Assembly (NCBI GenBank): GCA_903909215.1
Contig: CAIVUX010000028.1
Span: 1-64,000, forward strand
DNA length: 64,000 bases
Direction: 5' to 3'
DNA from: an uncultured Ferrovum sp.
Lineage (GTDB): Bacteria > Pseudomonadota > Gammaproteobacteria > Burkholderiales > Ferrovaceae
The notes beneath the pieces are model-generated. The model saw only the letters and a list, made by a program, of their open reading frames with translations. It was not told the origin of the DNA and ran no database searches. This document shows, in pieces, positions 10,902 to 17,859 of this stretch. Position 1 is the first letter of the stretch; each line of letters starts with the position of its first letter. Position numbers and translations under genes: made by a program.

Positions 10902-12395
10902 ATGACCCCAGAATGGGATGTTCTGATTATCGGCAGCGGTTTTTCTGGGCTGGCCATGGGGCGCCAGCTGCAACGCCAGGGGCGGCTGCGTTTCCAAATT
11001 TTGGAGCAAGCAGAGCGCCTGGGTGGCACTTGGCGCGATAACCGCTATCCCGGCTGCGGCTGCGATGTGCCCTCCCACCTCTACTCCCTCTCTTTTGCCC
11101 CTAAAATTCAATGGCAGCGACATTACGCCGATCATGGCGAGATTTGGCAGTATTTGGAAGAAGTGAGTCAACCGCTGCAGCCTCACATTCGTCTTGGGGC
11201 GTGCATGACCGAAGCGCACTACGATGCCCGTGAAAATATGTGGACAATCACCTTGCAATCAGGCGAGATGCTCACCACCCGCATTTTGGTGGCGGGATTG
11301 GGTCCGCTAACGCGCCCCTTTATTCCCTCTATTCCCGGGCTGGAACTCTTTAAGGGCTCCACTTTCCATTCCGCGCAATGGCCCGCCCAGGCGGACCTTC
11401 AATGCAAACGGGTGGCCGTGGTGGGAACCGGTGCCTCCGCTATTCAAATAGTGCCGGCGATTGCTGCACAGGTGGCGCAACTCACGGTATTTCAGCGCAC
11501 CGCCCCATGGGTGGTCTCTAAGAGCGATCATGCTTACGGCCCTTGGGCGCAATGGTGTTTCCGCTCTTTACCAGGTTGGCGTTGGCTGTATCGTGCCGGA
11601 CTTTACGCCAACCGCGAGTTGGTGGGGCTGTCTTTTATTTTTCCACGGCTCATGGGTATAGCTGAGGGTATGGCGCGCCGTTCGCTTAAACGCGAGGTTA
11701 CTGATCCGCTACTGCACGATCAACTGACACCCCATACCCCCATGGGATGCAAACGCATCATGCTCTCCGATGACTATTACACCGCGCTACAACGCCCCAA
11801 CGTCACGCTCGTCACGTCCGCCATCCACAGGGTCACTACCGACGCTGTGGTCACCGCGGACGGGGTTACCCATCCCGTGGAGGCCATTATTTGGGCTACA
11901 GGGTTTTTTCACACGCAAACACCAGAGCACCCGATCATTACCAGTAATTGGGGTCAGACCCCCGCTTCTACAACTGCTTGGGGTCTGACCCCAATTGCCC
12001 CAATTACCCTGAAAGAGATGTGGAAAACACGACGCGCTGCTTATAATGGCTCTGTGGTAGCCGGGTTCCCTAATTTATTTTTACTGACAGGTCCTAACAG
12101 CGGCCTAGGGCATAACTCCATCGTATTCATGATTGAGGCTCAGGTGCATTGGGTAATGCAAGCCCTGCGCGTGATGAAGCGTGAAGGCGCACAATCCGTG
12201 GCGTTACGCCCTGAGGTTTATGATCGCCATGTGTTGGAAATGGAGCAACGCTCTCGCACAACAGTGTGGAAATCCGGTTGCAAAAGCTGGTATCTGGATG
12301 AGCACGGTTACAACAGCGCCTTATGGCCTGGGTTATCCTTGGAGTTTTGGTGGCGTACACGGCGCTTTAGAGAACAAGATTTTATTTTAAGTTAA
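10902..12395 (+). CDS. Flavin-containing (Baeyer-Villiger-type) monooxygenase carrying an in-frame palindrome doublet
   Basis: NADPH- and FAD-dependent oxygenase of the FMO/BVMO superfamily; substrate unknown. The 497-aa protein has the FAD Rossmann motif GSGFSG (11-16), GGTWRDNRYPGCGCDVPSHLY, the BVMO fingerprint F-x-G-x-x-x-H-x-x-x-W at 150-160 (FKGSTFHSAQW), the NADPH motif GTGASA (175-180) and a late ATGF. Residues 348-364 (WGQTP...WGLTP) are encoded by an inverted pair of the GGGGTC(A/T)GACCCC palindrome. Compared with my recollection of the family, this looks like an insertion of about 16 residues between ATGF and LKEMW. It heads an operon: the amidase starts 6 bases after its stop. Confidence 0.85.
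   Translation: MTPEWDVLIIGSGFSGLAMGRQLQRQGRLRFQILEQAERLGGTWRDNRYPGCGCDVPSHLYSLSFAPKIQWQRHYADHGEIWQYLEEVSQPLQPHIRLGACMTEAHYDARENMWTITLQSGEMLTTRILVAGLGPLTRPFIPSIPGLELFKGSTFHSAQWPAQADLQCKRVAVVGTGASAIQIVPAIAAQVAQLTVFQRTAPWVVSKSDHAYGPWAQWCFRSLPGWRWLYRAGLYANRELVGLSFIFPRLMGIAEGMARRSLKREVTDPLLHDQLTPHTPMGCKRIMLSDDYYTALQRPNVTLVTSAIHRVTTDAVVTADGVTHPVEAIIWATGFFHTQTPEHPIITSNWGQTPASTTAWGLTPIAPITLKEMWKTRRAAYNGSVVAGFPNLFLLTGPNSGLGHNSIVFMIEAQVHWVMQALRVMKREGAQSVALRPEVYDRHVLEMEQRSRTTVWKSGCKSWYLDEHGYNSALWPGLSLEFWWRTRRFREQDFILS
11946..11996. repeat. Inverted palindrome doublet (REPIN-like) inside a coding region
   Basis: A 17-bp arm AATTGGGGTCAGACCCC (11946-11962) is repeated as its exact reverse complement at 11980-11996, with 17 bases between. 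Each arm contains the 13-bp palindrome found elsewhere in the window. The 51-bp unit keeps the monooxygenase frame open. Two inverted palindromic units around a short spacer is the layout of REP doublets/REPINs; the assignment to that class is inference. Confidence 0.85.
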
Positions 12396-12401
12396 AAACC
12401 T

Positions 12402-13718
12402 ATGAGCAAATCGTTAAACACATTAAGCGCCAGCGTATTGGTACGCCGATTGCAGCTTCGCGACATTAGCGCAGAAGCACTGCTGCGAGATTGCTTAGAA
12501 CGCATTGATGCGCGCGAGAACGTGGTGCGGGCTTGGGCGTTTTTAAACCGCACGGCAGCATTAGAACGCGCGCGCGCGCTGGACCGTGGTGCCGTGACTG
12601 GTTTGCTGCACGGCTTGCCCGTGGGTGTAAAAGATATTATGGATACCGTGGATATGCCCACGGCTTATGGGTCACCCATTTACGCCGACCATCAAAGCGT
12701 TTGGGATGCAGCATCTGTGGCGCTGACGCGACGTGCTGGCGCGGTTTTATTGGGTAAAACCGTTACCACAGAATTTGCGGTGTTTCACCCAGGTCCTACC
12801 ACCAACCCTCATAACCCACTGCATACGCCCGGCGGTTCCTCCAGTGGCTCGGCTGCGGCCGTGGCAGACCATATGGTGTCCTTGGCCTTTGCCACACAAA
12901 CCGGTGGGTCTATTATTCGCCCCGCCGCCTATTGCGGCATTGTGGGCTATAAACCCAGCTTCAATACCCTGCCCCGTGCCGGTGTAAAACCTTTGGCTGA
13001 TTCACTGGATACCGTGGGTACGTTTTCGCGCAGCGTGGAAGATGCAGCCCTCTTGGCCGCTGCCGCCAGCGGGTTACAACACTTATTATTAACCCCCGCT
13101 TCCAACGAGCGCCCACGCGTGGGCTTATGCCGCACATGGGAATGGGATGAATGCGACGATTCACAAAAAAACGCATGGCTATCCGCCGGTGCGCTGCTCA
13201 CGCAGCAAGGGTTTATGGTGAGGGAAATTTCATTGCCTGAGCACTTTAAAGGATTGGCACACGCGCAATACCAAGTGATGCTGCGCCAACAGGTGCAATC
13301 CTTGGCGTTTGAGCGCATTCATCACGCTGCGCAACTAAGCCCCAATTTACAATCCATTTTGCAACAAGGTGAGGCGGTGAGCGATACAGATTATATGCAA
13401 GCGCACGTTCTTATTCGCCAATGTCAGCAGGCCTTCCCTGATGTATTTAAGTCTGTGGATGTGTTGTTGGTTCCCAGCGTAACCGGTGAAGCACCACTGG
13501 GCCTTAAGAGTACCGGCAACCCCATTATGAATCGCATTTGGACAGCCCTGCACGGCCCCGCTATTACCTTGCCTTGGGGGATAGGCCCCGCAGGACTGCC
13601 CACCGCCGTGGCGCTAGTGGGTTTGGTGGGAAGTGATCGCCAAACGCTGTTGGCCGCACAAGCTGTGGAACGGGCATTGGCACAACAATACCCCTACCCT
13701 AAGCCCATCATTTCATGA
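12402..13718 (+). CDS. Amidase-signature family hydrolase
   Basis: Hydrolyses a carboxamide through the Ser-cisSer-Lys triad; substrate not known. The 438-aa protein has Lys77 in LPVGVKDIMDT, the Ser-rich loop TPGGSSSGSAAAV with cis-Ser at Ser146, and the nucleophile Ser170 in QTGGSIIRPA. Spacing between the two serines is 24 residues, as in malonamidase and FAAH. It is too short and lacks GatB/GatC neighbours, so it is not the tRNA amidotransferase GatA. It lies between the monooxygenase and the NAPE-PLD-like gene, whose ATG overlaps its stop, so it is translationally coupled to that gene. Confidence 0.85.
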   Translation: MSKSLNTLSASVLVRRLQLRDISAEALLRDCLERIDARENVVRAWAFLNRTAALERARALDRGAVTGLLHGLPVGVKDIMDTVDMPTAYGSPIYADHQSVWDAASVALTRRAGAVLLGKTVTTEFAVFHPGPTTNPHNPLHTPGGSSSGSAAAVADHMVSLAFATQTGGSIIRPAAYCGIVGYKPSFNTLPRAGVKPLADSLDTVGTFSRSVEDAALLAAAASGLQHLLLTPASNERPRVGLCRTWEWDECDDSQKNAWLSAGALLTQQGFMVREISLPEHFKGLAHAQYQVMLRQQVQSLAFERIHHAAQLSPNLQSILQQGEAVSDTDYMQAHVLIRQCQQAFPDVFKSVDVLLVPSVTGEAPLGLKSTGNPIMNRIWTALHGPAITLPWGIGPAGLPTAVALVGLVGSDRQTLLAAQAVERALAQQYPYPKPIIS

Positions 13719-14800
13719 GGCGCGACACCCTTCTCATCACATTGGCCGTGGGGGTCACGCTGGCCGTGGCCATAACGGTTATGGCCGATAACAACGCCAC
13801 CCAACCCAGCCCTCACGATGCCAATGGGTTTCACAATCGGTACATCGATTCTGCACCTCATAGCAGTTTTATTCGTTGGCAATGGGACCGTTTGTGGAAT
13901 GGCACTCCCAAACCACCACAGGAAGCACTGGCGCCTGTAACGCCGGATCTGGATTTCATTACCCATAACCAAAACGTGACCGCGGTCACTTGGGTGGGGC
14001 ATGCCACCATGCTGTTGCAAGTGGATGGGCTTAACATTCTTACGGACCCCATGTTCTCCGACTACGCCAGCCCACTCCCCCCCTTCGGCCCGAAGCGTTA
14101 TCAGAAGCCGGGTTTGGCACTTACCGAGTTGCCGCATATTGACGTGGTGGTGATTTCTCACAATCATTATGACCATATGGACTTACCCAGCCTGCGTGCA
14201 TTGGCCACCCAAGCCGGCGGGGCGCCGCAGTTTTTTATTCCCTTAGGCAATGGGCCTTGGTTTAAAGACAATATTCCCGGCAGCGTTTTAGAGGGCCCTG
14301 CGCGCAACGTGCATGCCTTCAATTGGGGTGACCATGGCGTTGTGCAAGGCCATACAGCAAATCTAGAACTTTATTTTTCGGCGGTTCAACATTGGTCTGC
14401 CCGTACCCTCTGGGATCGCAACCAAACTTTATGGGGCAGTTGGGCGTTGCTCCATCCGCGTTTTCGTTTTTGGTTTTCAGGGGATTTAGGGTACTCTAAA
14501 GACGTGGTGGATATTGGTGCGCAATTTGGTCATTTTGATTTGGCCGCCATTGCCATTGGGTCCTACGAACCCCGTTGGTTTATGAGTCGCTCTCATGTAA
14601 ACCCAAGTGAAGCCATACAAGTTATGGAAGACATTCACGCCAGTCAGGCCATTGGTATTCATTGGGGCACCTTTCAAATGAGCGATGAACCCCTGGATCA
14701 ACCACCGCACGATTTGCAAACCGCATTGCAAGAGCATGGAATACCCGCGCAACGTTTTACAGTACTGCGCCAAGGCGAAACGCGTCAATACCCCAACTAA
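13715..14800 (+). CDS. NAPE-PLD-like zinc hydrolase (metallo-beta-lactamase fold)
   Basis: Resembles N-acylphosphatidylethanolamine-hydrolysing phospholipase D, which releases N-acylethanolamine from membrane NAPE. The 361-aa protein has an N-terminal hydrophobic anchor or signal (residues 5-23), then VTWVGHATMLLQVDG, LTDPMFSDYASP, FGPKRY, and SHNHYDHMD with His149, His151, Asp153 and His154. The remaining predicted metal ligands are His226 (QHW), Asp257 (SGDLGY) and His316 (IHWGTF). The family motif IGSYEPRWFM is present. The match along the full catalytic domain is much closer to NAPE-PLD than to generic UlaG-type lactonases. The start overlaps the amidase stop by 4 bases (ATGA). Confidence 0.88.
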   Translation: MRRDTLLITLAVGVTLAVAITVMADNNATQPSPHDANGFHNRYIDSAPHSSFIRWQWDRLWNGTPKPPQEALAPVTPDLDFITHNQNVTAVTWVGHATMLLQVDGLNILTDPMFSDYASPLPPFGPKRYQKPGLALTELPHIDVVVISHNHYDHMDLPSLRALATQAGGAPQFFIPLGNGPWFKDNIPGSVLEGPARNVHAFNWGDHGVVQGHTANLELYFSAVQHWSARTLWDRNQTLWGSWALLHPRFRFWFSGDLGYSKDVVDIGAQFGHFDLAAIAIGSYEPRWFMSRSHVNPSEAIQVMEDIHASQAIGIHWGTFQMSDEPLDQPPHDLQTALQEHGIPAQRFTVLRQGETRQYPN

Positions 14801-14838
14801 CATGCTAGCGCCCATAACAAGACAACGACAAACAAATC

Positions 14839-15603
14839 ATGACTTCATTGCACTTTGATAGCGCAGCATTGGCACAACAACTAGGCGTTGCATTTTCCGA
14901 TCACCAACAAATTGCGCTACCCGAGGCGTTAATCCCTAAAACACGCAGCGCAGCGTATGCCGCGCAAGAAGCGTTGGTTGCCCAGTTAGGGGGTAACGTG
15001 CAAGCCTGGAAGGTAGGAACCGCGATGACGGCAGGCGATGTGCAAGGCTCACCCATTCCCGCATTGTGCGTTCATGAATCACCCGCTGAAGCAACGCTTG
15101 ATCATTACCCCGTATGCGGATTGGAATTGGAAGTCGCCTTTCAGTTTTCGCAATCATTTCCTGCTCGCGCCGCCCTCTACAGTGAAACAGAAGTGTTGTC
15201 CGCCCTGTCCATGATGGCAGCCAGTATTGAGATTGTGGCCAGTCGCTTGCAAGGGTGGCCCGATCAAGAAGCTCTTTTAAAACTGGCCGATCTACAAAAC
15301 CATGGCTTACTGGTATTGGGGCAAGCGGTACCTTATCGCGCCAATTTTCCATACCTACAGCCTGCGTTATCTTTTATATTTAACGGCCACAGCATTGCTA
15401 TTCATCCTGCCGCCAACCCTGCAGGTGATCCGCGCGGGTTACTGACGCCTTTCATCAATCAATGCATGCAGCGCGGCTTGCCCGTGCAAGCCAGACAATG
15501 GGTTAGCACAGGGAGCTACTCGGGAATTTATTTTGCCCGGCAAGCGGGCACAGCCCTAGGTGCAATTGAGGGTTTGCCTGAAGTGGTTTTGAGATTGGCC
15601 TAG
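14839..15603 (+). CDS. 2-keto-4-pentenoate hydratase/fumarylacetoacetase-fold protein (MhpD-like)
   Basis: The 254-aa protein fits the MhpD/2-oxopent-4-enoate hydratase and 4-oxalocrotonate decarboxylase family. Visible marks are KTRSAAYAAQEAL, WKVGTA, the metal-site acidic cluster GLELEVAF, SIEIVASR, and GSYSGIYFARQAG near the C terminus. These enzymes add water to, or decarboxylate, 2-hydroxydienoates in aromatic degradation, but no other meta-cleavage gene is nearby, so the actual substrate is unclear. It is the last gene of the monooxygenase-amidase-NAPE-PLD-like run (38-base gap) and is convergent with the next gene at 20 bases. Confidence 0.75.
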   Translation: MTSLHFDSAALAQQLGVAFSDHQQIALPEALIPKTRSAAYAAQEALVAQLGGNVQAWKVGTAMTAGDVQGSPIPALCVHESPAEATLDHYPVCGLELEVAFQFSQSFPARAALYSETEVLSALSMMAASIEIVASRLQGWPDQEALLKLADLQNHGLLVLGQAVPYRANFPYLQPALSFIFNGHSIAIHPAANPAGDPRGLLTPFINQCMQRGLPVQARQWVSTGSYSGIYFARQAGTALGAIEGLPEVVLRLA

Positions 15604-15622
15604 ACCAAAATTCGGTGCTTAG

Positions 15623-16384
15623 TTAATGCCCAGAACCTTTTGCCGCTTTCTGTGGGAAAAGAAAAATGATGCTGACGATGATTATCAATAATGCCGCAGA
15701 TGCAGAATAGCGGCTGAGTGCAAGGCCGCCTTGGTTTAATGGCTTATCCAGAAAGTCGCCTACTACAGCGCCCAGTGGCCTGGTGAGTATGAAAGCGGCC
15801 CAGAAAAGAGTGGTTTTAGAAATTTTTGTCCATAAGTAAGCCGCCAGCACAACCAGCAATAAACCACTAAAAACAACTGCACCGCCACCATACCCAAGCC
15901 CTGCCGTGTCAGCCGTCCAATCTCCCAATGCTGTACCCAAGGTTTGAGAAAACATAATGGTTACCCAATAAAACATTTCTTCTTTCGCAGAGCTTATGGT
16001 GTTTGTTGAAACAGATCCAAAGATTTTATACCAGATGACCAAAGATAAGATGAGAAGCGTAAACAACAGAGTGGTTCCACCGGTATACCCAATCCCGAGA
16101 GATCGGTCTGCATAATCAGCAAGGGTTGTTCCTACTGTTGTGGTGGCAATAATGGTGGCCCAGTAGAGGAGTGGGTGAAAGCGCTTGGCTTTAATTTGAG
16201 TAATGACTGCAACAAGAAACACAGATGCAAAAATAACGGTCCCGACCAGATAGCCGAAATTCATGGACATGGACACGGCATCCCCACCGGTTTCACCTAA
16301 GGTGGTGGCAAAAATCTTTATGATCCAAAAAACAAGGGTAACTTGTGGAACTTTGCTCAATGCCTGATGGGTGGTGTGGCTCAT
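15623..16384 (-). CDS. Membrane protein with four internal repeats (COG4705-like)
   Basis: The 253-aa integral membrane protein resembles uncharacterised COG4705 proteins. I see four repeats of about 60 residues, each opening with an aromatic helix and a TLGxxxGD-like core: KIFATTLGETGGD, TTTVGTTLADYAD, MFSQTLGTALGDW and LTRPLGAVVGDF. The first three continue with a G(Y)-x-x-G-G/T-x-x-x-F helix. The regular acidic residues at equivalent depths suggest a pseudo-symmetric channel or transporter with a polar or metal site; that is inference. It stands alone, convergent with the hydratase gene. Function unknown. Confidence 0.7.
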   Translation of the reverse strand: MSHTTHQALSKVPQVTLVFWIIKIFATTLGETGGDAVSMSMNFGYLVGTVIFASVFLVAVITQIKAKRFHPLLYWATIIATTTVGTTLADYADRSLGIGYTGGTTLLFTLLILSLVIWYKIFGSVSTNTISSAKEEMFYWVTIMFSQTLGTALGDWTADTAGLGYGGGAVVFSGLLLVVLAAYLWTKISKTTLFWAAFILTRPLGAVVGDFLDKPLNQGGLALSRYSASAALLIIIVSIIFLFPQKAAKGSGH

Positions 16385-16443
16385 TACAGAATGATTCGCC
16401 TTATTTTAACCAATGAGTGTTTGGATAATACTGTGATGCGGCG

Positions 16444-16887
16444 TTACCAATCCCCACCTAAGGCGCGCACTAAGCCTACGTCAGCTTGCATGCGTTGTAC
16501 CACAATACCCAATTGTGCTTGCTCGGTGCGCAGCTTAGCATTCTCGGCATCAATCACTTCCAAGTAGCTAACCGCGCCCTCTCGATAGCGATTCATAGCC
16601 AAATTATAGGTATGACGAGCGGCCTCAGTGGCGCGCGATTGAGATTCGTTTTCTTCCCCAAGGTAATGCAGTAACGAGAGGTTGTCCTCCACCTCTTTAA
16701 AGGCATTCAGCACCGTCAACCGGTATTGTGCTGTCGCCTCTTGGGTTCTGGCACTGGCCTGCTGAACCACAGCCTCACGGCGGCCGGCATCAAAAATACT
16801 AAAAAATGCCAAAGGGCCTAGAGACCAAAAGCTATTGGGCGTGGATTTTAAGGGTCGGCGCAGTGCTAGCTTGACCAACTCCAACAT
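16444..16887 (-). pseudogene. Deletion remnant: RND permease start fused to outer-membrane efflux (NodT/OprM) C terminus
   Basis: The 147-aa frame is the C-terminal third of a NodT/OprM-type outer-membrane efflux factor, from about NSFWSLGPLAFFSIFDAGRR through a long coiled-coil helix (FKEVEDNLSLLHYL, YREGAVSYLEVIDAENAKL) to the end. Intact members are about 460-500 aa. Its first dozen residues, MLELVKLALRRP, do not belong to that family but look like the N terminus of an HAE1-type RND permease (usually M-W-x-V-R-L-A-L-R-R-P). The simplest reading is a deletion joining the start of the permease gene to the middle of the following outer-membrane gene. It lacks a signal peptide and is unlikely to function. 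Confidence 0.7.
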
Positions 16888-17002
16888 TCGAATGTATTTC
16901 CTTGGCGATATTCTAAGGTTGCAGAATTATGCATTAATTTAGCGTGTAGGTCAGGCGTCTGTTTGTTATTTACACTTTGTTACGCGATGGGGTTTGGGTA
17001 TT

Positions 17003-17076
17003 TGGAGGCGGGGGTCGGAATCGAACCGGCGTAGACGGCTTTGCAGGCCGCTGCATGACCACTCTGCCACCCCGCC
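17003..17076 (-). tRNA. cysT: tRNA-Cys(GCA)
   Basis: The minus strand folds as a full cloverleaf: acceptor GGCGGGG/CCCCGCC, discriminator T with encoded CCA, D-loop GCAGAGTGGTCATGC, anticodon GCA in CCTGCAAA, and T-loop GGTTCGATTCC. It lies downstream of tRNA-Gly and pgsA, as in many proteobacteria. Confidence 0.95.
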
Positions 17077-17093
17077 AAATAAAGGGTGTTTGT

Positions 17094-17132
17094 AAAAAAC
17101 GAAAAGGGGAAACGGCTAACGCCTTTTCCCCT
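17094..17132 (-). terminator. Terminator-like hairpin between tRNA-Gly and tRNA-Cys
   Basis: On the minus strand AGGGGAAA pairs with TTTCCCCT around an inner GGC/GCC stem and is followed by TTTTCGTTTTTT. It has the form of an intrinsic terminator for the pgsA-tRNA-Gly transcript; it could equally be a processing structure, since tRNA-Cys follows at once. Confidence 0.6.
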
Positions 17133-17139
17133 AATACGA

Positions 17140-17215
17140 TGGAGCGGGAGACGAGGCTCGAACTCGCGACCTCAACCTTGGCAAGGTTGCGCTCTACCAA
17201 CTGAGCTACTCCCGC
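17140..17215 (-). tRNA. glyW: tRNA-Gly(GCC)
   Basis: Cloverleaf on the minus strand: acceptor GCGGGAG/CTCCCGC, D-loop TAGCTCAGTTGGTAGAGC, anticodon GCC in TTGCCAA, T-loop GTTCGAGCC, discriminator T and encoded CCA. Located 42 bases beyond the pgsA stop. Confidence 0.95.
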
Positions 17216-17257
17216 ACGAAGTCAAACATTTTAACGGTTCTATTCAAAGCCGTCAAT

Positions 17258-17842
17258 TCAGTGAAGATCATCCCCATCAGTCACTCCCGCATCTATGGCC
17301 ACGCGCAGGTAATAGGCCATGGAAACGAGGGTTAATAATGCAGCAATCCACAGGGCAATAGAGCCAATCATATGGCAATCAACCACCTCAAAGAGCAGCT
17401 TATCGTAGAGCAAAAAGGGGATGGCAATCATCTGGGCAATGGTTTTAACCTTACCTAGGGTAGAAACAGCCACATTGGCACTTTTGCCAATTTGCGCCAT
17501 CCACTCGCGCAAGGCAGAAATAGTAATTTCGCGGCCAATGATCACCAGCGCCAACACAGATGGGGCGCGCTGCAAGTCTACCAACACAATTAAGGCGGCC
17601 ATGACCATGAGCTTATCGGCCACAGGGTCTAAAAAGGCGCCAAAAGCAGTGGTTTGGTTCCATTTACGGGCCAAATATCCGTCAAATGCGTCGGTAATGG
17701 CCGCCGCCACAAAAATACCCGCCGCAGTAAGGCCTGCAGTAGGCATAGATAGCCAACGGTCTGGAAAATACATCACCCACACAAAAAGCGGGATCAGCGC
17801 CAAGCGAATGAGGGTAAGAATGATGGGGATATTGAACACCAT
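17258..17842 (-). CDS. pgsA: CDP-diacylglycerol--glycerol-3-phosphate 3-phosphatidyltransferase
   Basis: Makes phosphatidylglycerophosphate, the committed step to phosphatidylglycerol and cardiolipin, in the inner membrane. The 194-aa protein carries the CDP-alcohol phosphotransferase signature D-x2-D-G-x2-A-R-x8-G-x3-D-x3-D, seen as DAFDGYLARKWNQTT then FGAFLDPVADK (about residues 51-77), and several membrane helices. It sits between uvrC (17 bases away) and tRNA-Gly, an arrangement conserved in E. coli and many proteobacteria, which strengthens the call. Confidence 0.93.
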   Translation of the reverse strand: MVFNIPIILTLIRLALIPLFVWVMYFPDRWLSMPTAGLTAAGIFVAAAITDAFDGYLARKWNQTTAFGAFLDPVADKLMVMAALIVLVDLQRAPSVLALVIIGREITISALREWMAQIGKSANVAVSTLGKVKTIAQMIAIPFLLYDKLLFEVVDCHMIGSIALWIAALLTLVSMAYYLRVAIDAGVTDGDDLH

Positions 17843-17859
17843 GAGGCGATTCTACCTGT

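Noticed and set aside
10737-11258. Minus-strand open frame of 173 codons opposite the monooxygenase start
   Set aside because: Antisense shadow overlapping the parE start and the FAD-binding region of the real gene.
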